30,191 nt of DNA from JBBRYW01 sp038237235. GTDB taxonomy: Bacteria; Actinomycetota; Thermoleophilia; Gaiellales; Gaiellaceae. The stretch lies in NCBI GenBank assembly GCA_038237235.1, contig JBBRYW010000025.1, positions 1 to 30,191 of the forward strand, written 5' to 3'. Shown here in pieces: positions 23,133-30,191 of this stretch; position 1 is the stretch's first letter, and each line of letters starts with the position of its first letter. Under the pieces are notes generated by a model that saw only the letters and a program-made list of their open reading frames with translations, was not told the DNA's origin and made no database searches. The position numbers and the translations under genes were made by a program.

Positions 23133-23567
23133 ATGGACGCCGTGGCGTCCCGTCGGCCCGCCTCTCCCCTCGCCGAGGCGGTCACCCGCGTCGGCGATCG
23201 CTGGACGCTCCTGATCGTCGAGGCGCTCCTCACCGGCCCGCTCCGTTTCAGCGAGCTGACCGAGCATGTCTGCGGCATCGCGCCGAACATCCTGACGCAG
23301 CGGCTGAGACACCTCGAGCGCGAGAGACTCGTCGTCGCGCAGCCCTACACCAACCGACCGCCCCGGTTCGCCTACGCGCTGACGGCGCGCGGGCAGGAGC
23401 TCGCCGGCGCGCTGCGGCTGCTCGCAGACTGGGGCTCGCAGCACACTGCCGGCGAGGAGGCGCCCCACCATGCTGCCTGCGGCTCGCCGCTCGAGACGCG
23501 CCTCTACTGCCCGACGTGCGAGGTCGCGGTCGGAGAGGACGAGGCGACTGACAGCTACTTCGTCTGA
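23133..23567 (+). CDS. HxlR family regulator with C-terminal zinc-ribbon-like Cys motif
   Basis: 144 residues from ATG 23133; earlier TTG 23094 would lie inside the operator, and GTG 23142 is another choice. The HxlR winged helix reads 'PLAEAVTRVGDRWTLLIVEALL', 'GPLRFSELTEHVCGIAPNILTQRLRHLE' and the wing 'NRPPRFAYALTARGQEL'. After the DNA-binding domain there is a Cys cluster, 'AACGSPLETRLYCPTCEVAV' (three Cys plus His residues before it), resembling a metal-binding knuckle, which plain HxlR proteins lack. HxlR proteins often respond to reactive electrophiles or redox through Cys. Control of itself and the divergent protease is likely from position. Confidence 0.87.
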   Translation: MDAVASRRPASPLAEAVTRVGDRWTLLIVEALLTGPLRFSELTEHVCGIAPNILTQRLRHLERERLVVAQPYTNRPPRFAYALTARGQELAGALRLLADWGSQHTAGEEAPHHAACGSPLETRLYCPTCEVAVGEDEATDSYFV

Positions 23568-23611
23568 GAGCTCGTCTCAGGTCGGCGCGTCGCCCATCCT
23601 CACTCTGGCGG

Positions 23612-23635
23612 ACTCCCGCGTCAGCGAGCGGGAGT
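23612..23635. terminator. Hairpin between convergent hxlR-like and 614-residue genes
   Basis: ACTCCCGC (23612-23619) pairs perfectly with GCGGGAGT (23628-23635) around an 8-base loop. The stop codon of the minus-strand gene (23621-23623) falls inside the loop. It may act on both strands; neither side has a T-run. Confidence 0.5.
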
Positions 23636-25465
23636 ACGATCCCGGACTCTTTCTTGCCCTTTGGGCGGCTCGAGCGACTCGCGGGCGACGACGCTGCCGT
23701 CCGCGCGCAACCCCTCAGCCTCGACGGCACCCGCCGTTTCGCCCCAGTGCTCCTTTGGAACCGCCCAGAGGATGTAGCCCCGAGTCGGCGTCAGGGTCGT
23801 CGCCGAGCCGTCGGCGAAACGGATCCGCACTTTCTGCACGTCGGAGCGGACGCGGCCGCCGATGAACCGCGGTGGGAGGAAGTCAGCGCTGAGTTGGAGT
23901 GCCGTCCCAGTCCAGCTCGGCCCGTCGCAGCTGATCCCGACGCCCGCGTGCTGGCGGTCGAAGAAGTGCTTGACATACATGCAGTCGCCGCCGGTCGTCG
24001 AAGGACCGACCAAGAGCTCCTCAGTCGCTCCGTCCGGCCCTGACACGCGGAGCAACGATGTTGCACGGCCGCGGGCCGGGCCGGAGGGACTGCCGAAGTC
24101 GCGCATGGGCTCGCTGACGTAGATCACGCGTCCGGACGCGTCGTAGGCGATCAAGCGAGCCGGCAAGTTTGCGCGCGGCAAGTCGACGATGAACGCGCTG
24201 TCTTTGAGCGGAACGTCGGCGTGCTGGCCGTCGGCGAGCAGTGCTTCTATTCGTGCAACCTCGTCGCTGGCGACGCCGCTGGCAGTCACGAACGCGCCTG
24301 AGCCGCCGCCGCTGAGCGTGCTCGGGATCGGCGTCCGCTCGAACACCTGCGGGTAGGGCGAACAGCCGCCTCCTGCGCCGGCGCGTGTGACAAACCAGGT
24401 GCAGAGGCCGGCTGCCGCGCCGCCAGGACGGTTCGCGTTCAAGGTCACGACGACACGAACCGGCCGATCGGGATCAGGCGTCAGCACGCGGCCGTAGAGA
24501 ACGTTTCTGCGGGGATGGCCCGGGCCCCCGCGGCGTCCGAGGATGGACCCGCGCGCGCCCGCAGGCAAAACGTCCAGCGACTCGCCGCGAGCCTCGCGCC
24601 GCTCGAGCCAGCCGATGCGGCCGCTCTTGACCTCGCGCTCGACCGGGGGCGGTGCCGGGGCCTTCTCCGCCGACTGGCCGCCGCCAAACCCGAACGGCGT
24701 GGGGGCGAAACGAATCGCGACGAGCCCGCTGTCGGTGCGCGCCCAGATCCGCTTGACTCGTTGCCCGACCTCCGGCTTCTCGGCAACGTACAGGAAGGCA
24801 TTCGACGAGGCGTCAACCTCGTGCCGCCCGGCATCGTCCTCGAGCACGACCGTTCGTACCGCGTCGGTCACGATTCCGGCCGTGATCTGCAGGCTCGATG
24901 AATGCAACCGATCGATCCCGTACCAGGCGATCTTCTCGCCCCTCCCGACCGGCTCGTCGACCATCACCGCGCGCGCCGGTCCTCCCGCTCTCTCGAGCTC
25001 GGCGAGCGGCGCGCACTGGAGCGTCGAGGAGCGCGACGTGCCGGTCACGTTCAGCCGCAGGCAAAGCGCGCTCGAGCCGGACCGGAAGCCAAGGAGCTCG
25101 ACGGTGGCGCCATTGGTGCTGGTGGAGATCAGATGGCGCAGCTGCGTGCCCTTGGGGAAGCGGAGCCATGAGCGCGAGCTGAATTTCTCAAACGCTTGCT
25201 GCTCGCTCGCTGCGGCCGGCGTGCCGGGTTCGCCGGTCAGCCAGGCCGAGAAGCCGTCGAAGCTGCGGACGAGCGCGGCACCGAGCGGGGTGGAGACGCC
25301 GAGCACAGCTGTCGCGGCAACGATTGCCGCGCCCGTGGCCCAGTGGCGCCGTGCACGTTCGCGGGGGAGACCGGCGCCGGCCGCCACTTCATCCCAGTCG
25401 CGGCGGGAATCGAGCGGCACGAGCCGATGCAGTTCCGAGCGCAGCCTGTCGTCCACGTCGATCAT
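23621..25465 (-). CDS. Single-pass membrane protein with large extracytoplasmic region, partner of the adjacent ECF sigma factor
   Basis: 614 residues. A cytoplasmic N-terminus of about 43 residues with 'DDRLRSELHRLVPLDSRRDWDEVAA' precedes one membrane helix (about 44-65, 'GAAIVAATAVLGVSTPLGAAL'). About 540 residues lie outside. The outer part is beta-rich with no recognised domain, and a Pro/Ala-rich linker near residue 270 divides it in two. Its ATG overlaps the TGA of the sigma gene (ATGA), so the pair is translationally coupled. By position it is the sigma factor's regulator or sensor. The cytoplasmic segment is short and lacks the H-x3-C-x2-C zinc anti-sigma signature, so binding of sigma is inferred only from context. 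Confidence 0.75.
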   Translation of the reverse strand: MIDVDDRLRSELHRLVPLDSRRDWDEVAAGAGLPRERARRHWATGAAIVAATAVLGVSTPLGAALVRSFDGFSAWLTGEPGTPAAASEQQAFEKFSSRSWLRFPKGTQLRHLISTSTNGATVELLGFRSGSSALCLRLNVTGTSRSSTLQCAPLAELERAGGPARAVMVDEPVGRGEKIAWYGIDRLHSSSLQITAGIVTDAVRTVVLEDDAGRHEVDASSNAFLYVAEKPEVGQRVKRIWARTDSGLVAIRFAPTPFGFGGGQSAEKAPAPPPVEREVKSGRIGWLERREARGESLDVLPAGARGSILGRRGGPGHPRRNVLYGRVLTPDPDRPVRVVVTLNANRPGGAAAGLCTWFVTRAGAGGGCSPYPQVFERTPIPSTLSGGGSGAFVTASGVASDEVARIEALLADGQHADVPLKDSAFIVDLPRANLPARLIAYDASGRVIYVSEPMRDFGSPSGPARGRATSLLRVSGPDGATEELLVGPSTTGGDCMYVKHFFDRQHAGVGISCDGPSWTGTALQLSADFLPPRFIGGRVRSDVQKVRIRFADGSATTLTPTRGYILWAVPKEHWGETAGAVEAEGLRADGSVVARESLEPPKGQERVRDRTPAR

Positions 25466-25947
25466 CGTCGGACTTCCTCCAGTCTTTTTCGCAAGGTCTG
25501 ATGGGCGGCGCTCAGCGTCGCGGAGACGGTGCCGACCTCGATGCCCAGAACGTCCGCGATCGCGCGGTACTCGAGGTCGGCGTAATAGCGCAGGAAGAGC
25601 GCTTCGCGCTGGCGTTCGGGTAGAGCCGCGATCCAGGCGCGGAGGCCGAGCTGGTCCTCGCGGTGGCCGTTGCCACTTAGCTCACTCGCCACGTCGAGCG
25701 CCTCCGCTCGTGGCTCCCGAGCGAGCCGCCGAGCCTCGTTGACCACTATCCGCCACACCCAAGCCTCGATCGAGCCGCTGCCCCGGTAGTCGCGCCGCCG
25801 GCGCACGGCTGTCATGAACGCTCCCTGGACGGCATCGCGACCCAGGTCGACGTCGCGGCAGATCGCCGAGGCGACCCGAGCAAAGTGCTCAAAGCGATCT
25901 CGATAGAGCGCCTCGAGCTGCACCGGCGTCGCGCCTCTCCGCCTCAC
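25462..25947 (-). CDS. ECF sigma factor
   Basis: 161 residues from GTG 25947 (153 from GTG 25923, which has a purine-rich AGGCGGAGAGG ahead of it). Region 2: 'YRDRFEHFARVASAICRD', 'GRDAVQGAFMTAVRRRRDYRG' and 'IEAWVWRIVVNEARRLARE'. Region 4: 'IAALPERQREALFLRYYADLEY' with the helix-turn-helix 'AIADVLGIEVGTVSATLSAAH'. The linker is short and there is no extra domain. It is the first gene of a pair with the large membrane protein, so it is likely held inactive at the membrane until an outside signal arrives. Its own promoter motif is not clear. Confidence 0.9.
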   Translation of the reverse strand: MRRRGATPVQLEALYRDRFEHFARVASAICRDVDLGRDAVQGAFMTAVRRRRDYRGSGSIEAWVWRIVVNEARRLAREPRAEALDVASELSGNGHREDQLGLRAWIAALPERQREALFLRYYADLEYRAIADVLGIEVGTVSATLSAAHQTLRKRLEEVRR

Positions 25948-26012
25948 ACCACTATGAGTCTGGCACGTGGCCGGCTTGTTTAGGCGATTTTTCCGATCCC
26001 TCGGGAGGGCCC

Positions 26013-26753
26013 TCAGCGAAAGAGGTCGCGCTCGGGCGGCATCACGAGCTCTCGGGCGTTCCCCTCTCCGGCCGCGCTCAAGCCGCGCACGATCGCGGCC
26101 GGGATCTCCCCGGTCTTTCCGAGCACCAGCTCGGCGGCGGCCGCGATCTCGTCCGCGACGGCGATCTGCGTGGCGTGCAGCTCGTAGCCCATCCGATCGC
26201 GCTGGCCGCGCAGGTCGAGCAGCGGTCTGAGCCCGGCGACGCCGATCGCAACGTCCGTCGTCCCCTGCCGCCATGGGCGCCCGAACGAGTCGGTGACGAT
26301 CACGCCGACCTGGCGCCCAGAAAGCTCGCGCAGCCGCCCCAGGAGTCGCGCCGCGGATCCGTCGGGATCGAGCGGCAGCAGAACGAGCGAGCCCGGCTCG
26401 GGCGCGTTCGAGGCGTCGACGCCTGCCGAGGCGCACACGAAGCCGTGCCCCGTCTCGGCGATCACGAGCGGAGGGCGCATCCGAACGATCCGGGCCGTCT
26501 CGCGCAGGATCACCTCGAGGTGTCGCGGATCCGCGTCAGCGGAGACCTGCGTCGCGAACGCGGACGGCACGACGTCGGCCAGCATCACAATCCGGCCCTC
26601 GACCTTCGAGACGGCCTTCTGCGCGACGGCGATGACGTCTCCGTCCTCGAGACCCCCCGCCCGCTCCGCGGCTGCCGCGAGCAGCGCGCCGAGGTCGTCG
26701 CCCTTCCGAATCTCGCCGACCCCTTCGAGGCCGATGATCCTGATCTCGCTCAC
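26013..26753 (-). CDS. cofE: Coenzyme F420-0:L-glutamate ligase
   Basis: 246 residues. It adds gamma-linked glutamates to F420-0 using GTP. Motifs of the F420 ligase family are in order: 'GDVIAVAQKAVSKVEGRIV', 'ILRETARIVRMRPPLVIAETGHGFVCASAGVD' (here split: 'RETARIVRM', 'ETGHGFVCASAGVDASN'), 'VIVTDSFGRPWRQGTTDVAIG' and 'RDRMGYELHATQIAVADEIA'. It is the single-domain CofE form and lacks the C-terminal flavin reductase domain of the fused mycobacterial FbiB. GTG 26753 overlaps the stop of the npdG remnant (GTGTGA), showing it was the next gene of a tightly packed operon. Confidence 0.95.
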   Translation of the reverse strand: MSEIRIIGLEGVGEIRKGDDLGALLAAAAERAGGLEDGDVIAVAQKAVSKVEGRIVMLADVVPSAFATQVSADADPRHLEVILRETARIVRMRPPLVIAETGHGFVCASAGVDASNAPEPGSLVLLPLDPDGSAARLLGRLRELSGRQVGVIVTDSFGRPWRQGTTDVAIGVAGLRPLLDLRGQRDRMGYELHATQIAVADEIAAAAELVLGKTGEIPAAIVRGLSAAGEGNARELVMPPERDLFR

Positions 26754-27045
26754 ACGCCTGTGACGCGAATGCCCGCGTGCCCACGGTAGCGGCAGTTCAG
26801 GTTGACGATCACCGCCGTCAGGCCCTCGAGCGCCCGCGCGACCTGGAGCGGGGCCGGCGTCGAGCGCGCGGTTACTGACGGGCGAAGCAAGCTCGAGAGC
26901 AAGCTCCTCGCACCGCCCTCGACACGAGCTCGGCGGCCACTTCGCGGCCGCGGTCGGGGTCGCGCGACCCGATCATGACGTCTCCACCTGCGTCGTGCAG
27001 CCGCTTCGCGAGCGCGCGCCTGAAACTTCGAAGGATCGCGACCTC
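26750..27045 (-). pseudogene. Remnant of NADPH-dependent F420 reductase (npdG/fno-like)
   Basis: Both ends of the gene survive. Just after the cofD stop, one frame reads 'ALAKRLHDAGGDVMIGSRDP' and then 'DRGREVAAEL', the NADP-binding beta-alpha-beta and G-S-R-D motif of F420:NADPH oxidoreductases. The preceding G-G-T-G-x-x-G loop is damaged ('ILRSFRRALA'), and the frame meets a TAA near 26875. The other end follows in different frames: 'RALDAGP', then, after an extra C in a run at 26850-26853, 'LQVARALEGLTAVIVNLN' and 'GHAGIRVTGV', ending in TGA at 26752-26750. Intact proteins have about 220 residues; this span could hold about 98, so roughly 350-400 bases are lost plus frameshifts. Called from memory of the family. 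Confidence 0.65.
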
Positions 27046-27973
27046 AAGCGGGCACCGCGCCCAACGCAGCCTCCGCGAGACGGCGGCGCGCGTCGGCGCT
27101 CGTCATCAAGGTCTGGGCCACGATCGGGCGAACATCCAGCTCGACGAGCGCATCCGCTTCTCCTACGTCGCGCTCGTCGATCACGAGCGCGTCGATCAGG
27201 CCCGCGTAGCAGCCGGCAACGTGCGCGGCCGTCGTCCCGCCGACGAGCCGCTCCAGCATCCTGTCGGCCGGGCCTTTGACCGCCCGCCCGCCGACGAGGG
27301 GGCTAACGGCGACGGCCGGAGCCCGGCGGCTGGCGAGGGCGCTCCAGATCTCCTGCACGGCCAGGATCGGTCCGATGCTGACGAACGGGTTACTCGGCGC
27401 GATGAGAATCAGGTCCGCTGCCGCCAGAGCCTCGAGCACGCTCTCTGCCGGCGCTGCGACGGCCGCACCCTCGAACTCGACGGCGTCGACTTCGTCGCGG
27501 TGGCTCCGCGCCACGAACCAGGTCTGGAAAGAGAAGGTTCCGGCGGGCGTGCGAAGCCAGGTGCGCAGCCGGTCGTCGGTCGCGGGCAGGATCTTGGTCG
27601 CGAGGCCAAGCGCAGACGCGAGTTGCGCGGTGATCGCCGACAGCGTCTCGCCGCGCGCGAGCGCCGCCGCGCGAACCAGGTGCAGCCCGAGATCGCGGTC
27701 GCCGAGGCGGAACCAGCTCTCTCCTCCGAGCTGCTCGACCGACTCCAGCGCGTTCCAGGTCTCGTCGCGCCGACCCCAGCCACGCTCTTGATCGGCGAGC
27801 CCGGAGAGCGTGTAGAGCAGAGTGTCCAGGTCCGGCGAGACGTGGAGGCCGAGCAGCTCGAGGTCGTCACCGACGTTGCCGACAATCGTCAACTCGGCCG
27901 AGTCGAGCACATCGACGACGCCCTGCGCGAACCGGGCGCCGCCGACGCCGCCCGACAGGAGGACGGTTCTCAC
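27044..27973 (-). CDS. cofD: 2-phospho-L-lactate transferase (F420 biosynthesis)
   Basis: 309 residues from GTG 27973. It joins the activated phospho-lactate (or phosphoenolpyruvate in bacteria) to the deazaflavin Fo. CofD/FbiA signatures are 'VLLSGGVGGARFAQG' at the N-terminus, 'IVGNVGDDLELLGLHVSPDLDTLLY' (here 'VGNVGDDLELLG' and 'SPDLDTLLY'), 'QTWFVARSH', 'IAPSNPFVSIGPIL' and 'VSPLVGGRAVKGPADRML'. The start overlaps the cofC stop (GTGA at 27973-27970), so the two are coupled. The stop at 27044 is directly followed by the npdG remnant. Confidence 0.95.
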   Translation of the reverse strand: MRTVLLSGGVGGARFAQGVVDVLDSAELTIVGNVGDDLELLGLHVSPDLDTLLYTLSGLADQERGWGRRDETWNALESVEQLGGESWFRLGDRDLGLHLVRAAALARGETLSAITAQLASALGLATKILPATDDRLRTWLRTPAGTFSFQTWFVARSHRDEVDAVEFEGAAVAAPAESVLEALAAADLILIAPSNPFVSIGPILAVQEIWSALASRRAPAVAVSPLVGGRAVKGPADRMLERLVGGTTAAHVAGCYAGLIDALVIDERDVGEADALVELDVRPIVAQTLMTSADARRRLAEAALGAVPA

Positions 27974-28581
27974 CGGGCTACGGCGAGCGAAAGCGCTTCC
28001 CAGGCGGATTTCGTGTGCGGCCCGAGCCGCTCGTGAAGCCGCTCCAGGTCGGAGAGCGTGTCGACATCGTCGGCGAGATTGGGAATCTCCGCCACCGCCG
28101 CCTGGACGCCGAGCCGGCCGGCATGCTGGCGGAAGCTTCGCTCGCTGGCCGGTCCGTAGAGGGGAGCGAACTGCCGTGCGGAGGAGAGCGCGAGCGCGTT
28201 CGTCGTCGCATCGGCAGCACGGACCAGCGCCATTCCACCGGGAGGCCTGGCCCCGAGCAGGGTGAGGAGATCCCGCGGCGTAGCGCAGGGCAGATCGGCG
28301 TTCACGATCAGAACCTCGTCCGGCTCCAGCTGCCCGAGAGCAGCGCCGACCGCGGCCCCCTGGCCGTTTCCCGGGTCCCGCACCGTCCTCGCTCCGCACT
28401 CGAGCGCGCGCGCCGCGGCGACCTCGTCGGCCGTCACGACCAGCGGCTCACCGACTGCCAGGCACGCCTCCAGGACGTCCTCGAGCATCGCCAGACCGAG
28501 CTCGGCCCGGACCTCCTCCGGCGCGGGCTCCAGCCGCTGCTTGCCGCCGAGCCCCCGGAACGGAATCACGATCGCCGTCAT
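27970..28581 (-). CDS. cofC: 2-phospho-L-lactate (or phosphoenolpyruvate) guanylyltransferase
   Basis: 203 residues, ATG 28581. A nucleotidyltransferase fold with 'AIVIPFRGLGGKQRL', 'LVVTADEVAAARALE', 'GQGAAVGAAL' and the acidic 'VLIVNADLPCATPRDL' (metal site), then 'SFRQHAGRLGVQ' and 'NLADDVDTLSDLERL' at the end. It makes the GDP- or GPPG-activated donor used by CofD. CofC (2-phospholactate) and FbiD (phosphoenolpyruvate) cannot be separated from sequence by eye; most bacteria use phosphoenolpyruvate. It is the first gene of the leftward F420 operon and starts 21 bases from the divergent PolX-like gene. Confidence 0.92.
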   Translation of the reverse strand: MTAIVIPFRGLGGKQRLEPAPEEVRAELGLAMLEDVLEACLAVGEPLVVTADEVAAARALECGARTVRDPGNGQGAAVGAALGQLEPDEVLIVNADLPCATPRDLLTLLGARPPGGMALVRAADATTNALALSSARQFAPLYGPASERSFRQHAGRLGVQAAVAEIPNLADDVDTLSDLERLHERLGPHTKSAWEALSLAVAR

Positions 28582-28602
28582 GCCTGAGAGAGACTATCGG
28601 CC

Positions 28603-30191
28603 GTGAACGAGCTCACGAATCCGGCCATCGCCGAGCGCCTGGAGGCATTCGCCGTGCTGCTCGATCTGGCCGAGGCGAGCCCGTACAGCCCGCGGGCTTA
28701 CCGACGGGCCGCCGACCTGATCCGCACGACTGAAGCGCCGATCGCGCACCTCGTGCGAGCCGGGCGAGTCCGCGAGCTGCGCGGAATCGGGCCGGGCATC
28801 GAGGGCCGCCTGCGCGAGCTCGTGGAGACAGGAGAGATCACAGAGCTGAGCGAGCTGGAGAGCTCGATCTCGACAGAGCTCGTCGGATACGGGCGCTACC
28901 TCGGGATCGGAGCGAAGCGGACCCTCGAGATAGGACGGGCACTCGGCGTCCGCACGGTCGCCGAGCTGCGCGCCGCCGCTGGGGACGGCCGTTTCCGGGA
29001 GGTGCCGGGCATCGGGCCGACGATCGAGCGCGAGCTGCTGGCCCGGCTCGCCGACGACGGCGAGCGCCCACCACGCTCGTTGCTCTTGCCCCAGTCGCGG
29101 GCGCTCGTCGAGTCGATCGCCGAGGCGCTCGGCGGCGACGCGGCCGGTGACCCGCGCCGGGGCGTGGACGCGCCTCAGCGACTCACGGTCGTCTGCCCGG
29201 GCAAGGAGGCGACGCGGTTGCTCGACGCCTTCGCCGAGCTGCCCGAGGTCGTCGCCGTCGTCGAGCGGAGCGACCGGAGGGCCCGCGGCGTCACGGTGGA
29301 CGGCGTCGCGGTCGAGCTTGTCATCGCACTGCCGCCGGCCTTCGGCACCGAGCTGCTTCGCGCCACCGGCGCGCCCGCATACGTGGGGGCGCTCGAGCCG
29401 TTGCCCGAGGCCCCGACCGAGCTAGGCGTCTTCGCCGCGCTCGGCGTGCCCTTCTGCCCGCCCGAGCTGCGAGAGACGCCGTATCGCGGGCAGCCGCCGC
29501 CGCTCGTCGAGCTCCGGGACGTCCGCGGTGACCTGCACTGCCACACAACCTGGTCGGACGGCCGTGCGAGCGTCGAGGAGATGGCGCTCGCCGCTCGCGA
29601 GCGAGGCTACGACTACCTTGCGATCTGCGACCACACGCGGAACGTCACCGTCGTTCCCGGCCTCGACGCGGACGACCTGCGTCGCCAGGGCGACGAGATC
29701 GCGGCGGTCAACGCGCGGCTCGTACCCTTTCGCGTCCTGCGCGGCAGCGAGTGCGACATCCTCGCGGACGGGTCACTCGACCTTCCCGACGACATCCTGG
29801 CGGAGCTGGACTGGGTCATGGCGAGCGTCCACGCCGGGCAGCGGCGAGGTCGCGAGGAGCTGACGAAGCGCGTCGTCGAGGCGATGCAAAATCCCTACGT
29901 CTCGGCCCTCAGCCACCCCACCGGCCGCCTCATCAACCGCCGCCCGCCGAACGCGGTCGACCTCGAGCGCGTGTTCGAGGTCGCGCTCGAGACCGGGGTC
30001 GCCGTGGAGGTCAACGGCCTTCCCGACCGGCTCGACCTGAAGGACGAGCATGTCCGCGCCGCGGTCGAGGCCGGCGTCCCGATTCTGCTCTCGAGCGACT
30101 CGCACTCGACTGCCGGCCTCGCGCGGATGGAGCTCGCGGTGACGACGGCGCGGCGCGGCTGGGCGACCGCCCCCGACATCGTCAACACGCG
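28603..30191 (+). CDS. PolX-like protein: inactive polymerase palm plus PHP domain (3' end outside window)
   Basis: Open from GTG 28603 to the window end (529 residues seen). Residues 1-160 are the helix-hairpin-helix DNA-binding part of family X polymerases ('AYRRAADLIRT', 'RELRGIGPGIEGRL', 'REVPGIGPTIERELL'). The palm (about 165-300) lacks the G-D-L-D catalytic motif: where a G-S-x-R-R...D-x-D block is expected, the protein reads 'AGDPRRGVDAPQRLTVVC'. The C-terminal PHP domain (about 308 onward) keeps the metal site: 'DLHCHTTWSDG' (H312, H314), 'CDHT' (D343, H344), 'GSECDIL' (E383), 'SVHAG' (H410), 'LSHPTGRL' (H438) and 'SSDSHS' (D499, H501). A phosphoesterase or nuclease acting in DNA repair is likely; DNA synthesis is not. 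Confidence 0.85.
   Translation, partial: MNELTNPAIAERLEAFAVLLDLAEASPYSPRAYRRAADLIRTTEAPIAHLVRAGRVRELRGIGPGIEGRLRELVETGEITELSELESSISTELVGYGRYLGIGAKRTLEIGRALGVRTVAELRAAAGDGRFREVPGIGPTIERELLARLADDGERPPRSLLLPQSRALVESIAEALGGDAAGDPRRGVDAPQRLTVVCPGKEATRLLDAFAELPEVVAVVERSDRRARGVTVDGVAVELVIALPPAFGTELLRATGAPAYVGALEPLPEAPTELGVFAALGVPFCPPELRETPYRGQPPPLVELRDVRGDLHCHTTWSDGRASVEEMALAARERGYDYLAICDHTRNVTVVPGLDADDLRRQGDEIAAVNARLVPFRVLRGSECDILADGSLDLPDDILAELDWVMASVHAGQRRGREELTKRVVEAMQNPYVSALSHPTGRLINRRPPNAVDLERVFEVALETGVAVEVNGLPDRLDLKDEHVRAAVEAGVPILLSSDSHSTAGLARMELAVTTARRGWATAPDIVNT

Noticed and set aside
24543..25742. A 399-residue plus-strand frame antisense to the sigma partner
   Set aside because: Ser/Arg-rich without recognisable structure; the minus-strand membrane protein and sigma factor are convincing.
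1..30191. CRISPR array, tRNA, rRNA, insertion sequence, prophage or toxin-antitoxin module
   Set aside because: No regularly spaced repeats, cloverleaf sequence, transposase, integrase or toxin-like pair was seen on either strand by reading alone; a covariance-model search was not possible here.

Overview
The window looks like chromosomal DNA of a very GC-rich actinobacterium-like organism. My best guess is Thermoleophilia (Gaiellales/Solirubrobacterales type), which is inference and not proven. The grounds are very high GC, frequent GTG/TTG starts, many 4-base start/stop overlaps, an F420 pathway, a LytR_C protein, PadR/HAAS and ArsR/SRPBCC pairs, and a B12-dependent ribonucleotide reductase. 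I saw no rRNA, tRNA, CRISPR array, insertion sequence or phage module. No gene-free stretch exceeds 300 bases; the longest (about 290 bases, between cofD and cofE) holds a broken gene.

Layout. 1-3.5 kb: cell-envelope genes, namely the 3' end of a LytR_C gene, an O-antigen ligase-like protein, a decayed glycosyltransferase and a secreted/anchored protein. 3.6-7.6 kb: nrdJ, interrupted by a 399-residue LAGLIDADG intein placed exactly before the catalytic radical cysteine. 7.7-9.1 kb: a PadR regulator and HAAS membrane protein behind a promoter with a clear palindromic operator. 9.1-13.1 kb: a ring-cleaving dioxygenase, YqgE, an AAA+ ATPase with no convincing start codon, and an ECF sigma factor fused in frame to a bifunctional-nuclease (DUF151) domain. 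The nuclease part has its own ribosome binding site and ATG. 13.1-19.1 kb: GNAT, MOSC, sulfite-oxidase-like enzyme, small membrane protein, DUF2461, EamA transporter and a metallophosphatase lacking the catalytic dyad.

19.1-25.9 kb: an ABC-F gene remnant, a possible MBL-fold protein, a ClpP paralogue, an ArsR/SRPBCC operon with two tandem operators, an ATP-grasp enzyme, a cytoplasmic HtrA-like protease divergent from an HxlR regulator with a shared operator, and an ECF sigma/membrane partner pair. 26.0-28.6 kb: an F420 biosynthesis operon transcribed leftward, cofC-cofD-(npdG remnant)-cofE, joined by overlapping start/stop codons. The npdG (F420:NADPH oxidoreductase) gene is reduced to its two ends. 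28.6 kb to the end: a PolX-like protein with an intact PHP metal site but a polymerase palm that has lost its catalytic motif.

Common themes are small autoregulated operons (three regulators each beside a recognisable inverted repeat), active gene decay (three internally deleted genes still recognisable at both ends), and proteins that keep the fold but lose catalytic residues. The best candidates for something undescribed are the sigma/BFN dual-product gene, the collapsed npdG inside an otherwise intact F420 operon, and the catalytically altered metallophosphatase and PolX-like proteins.
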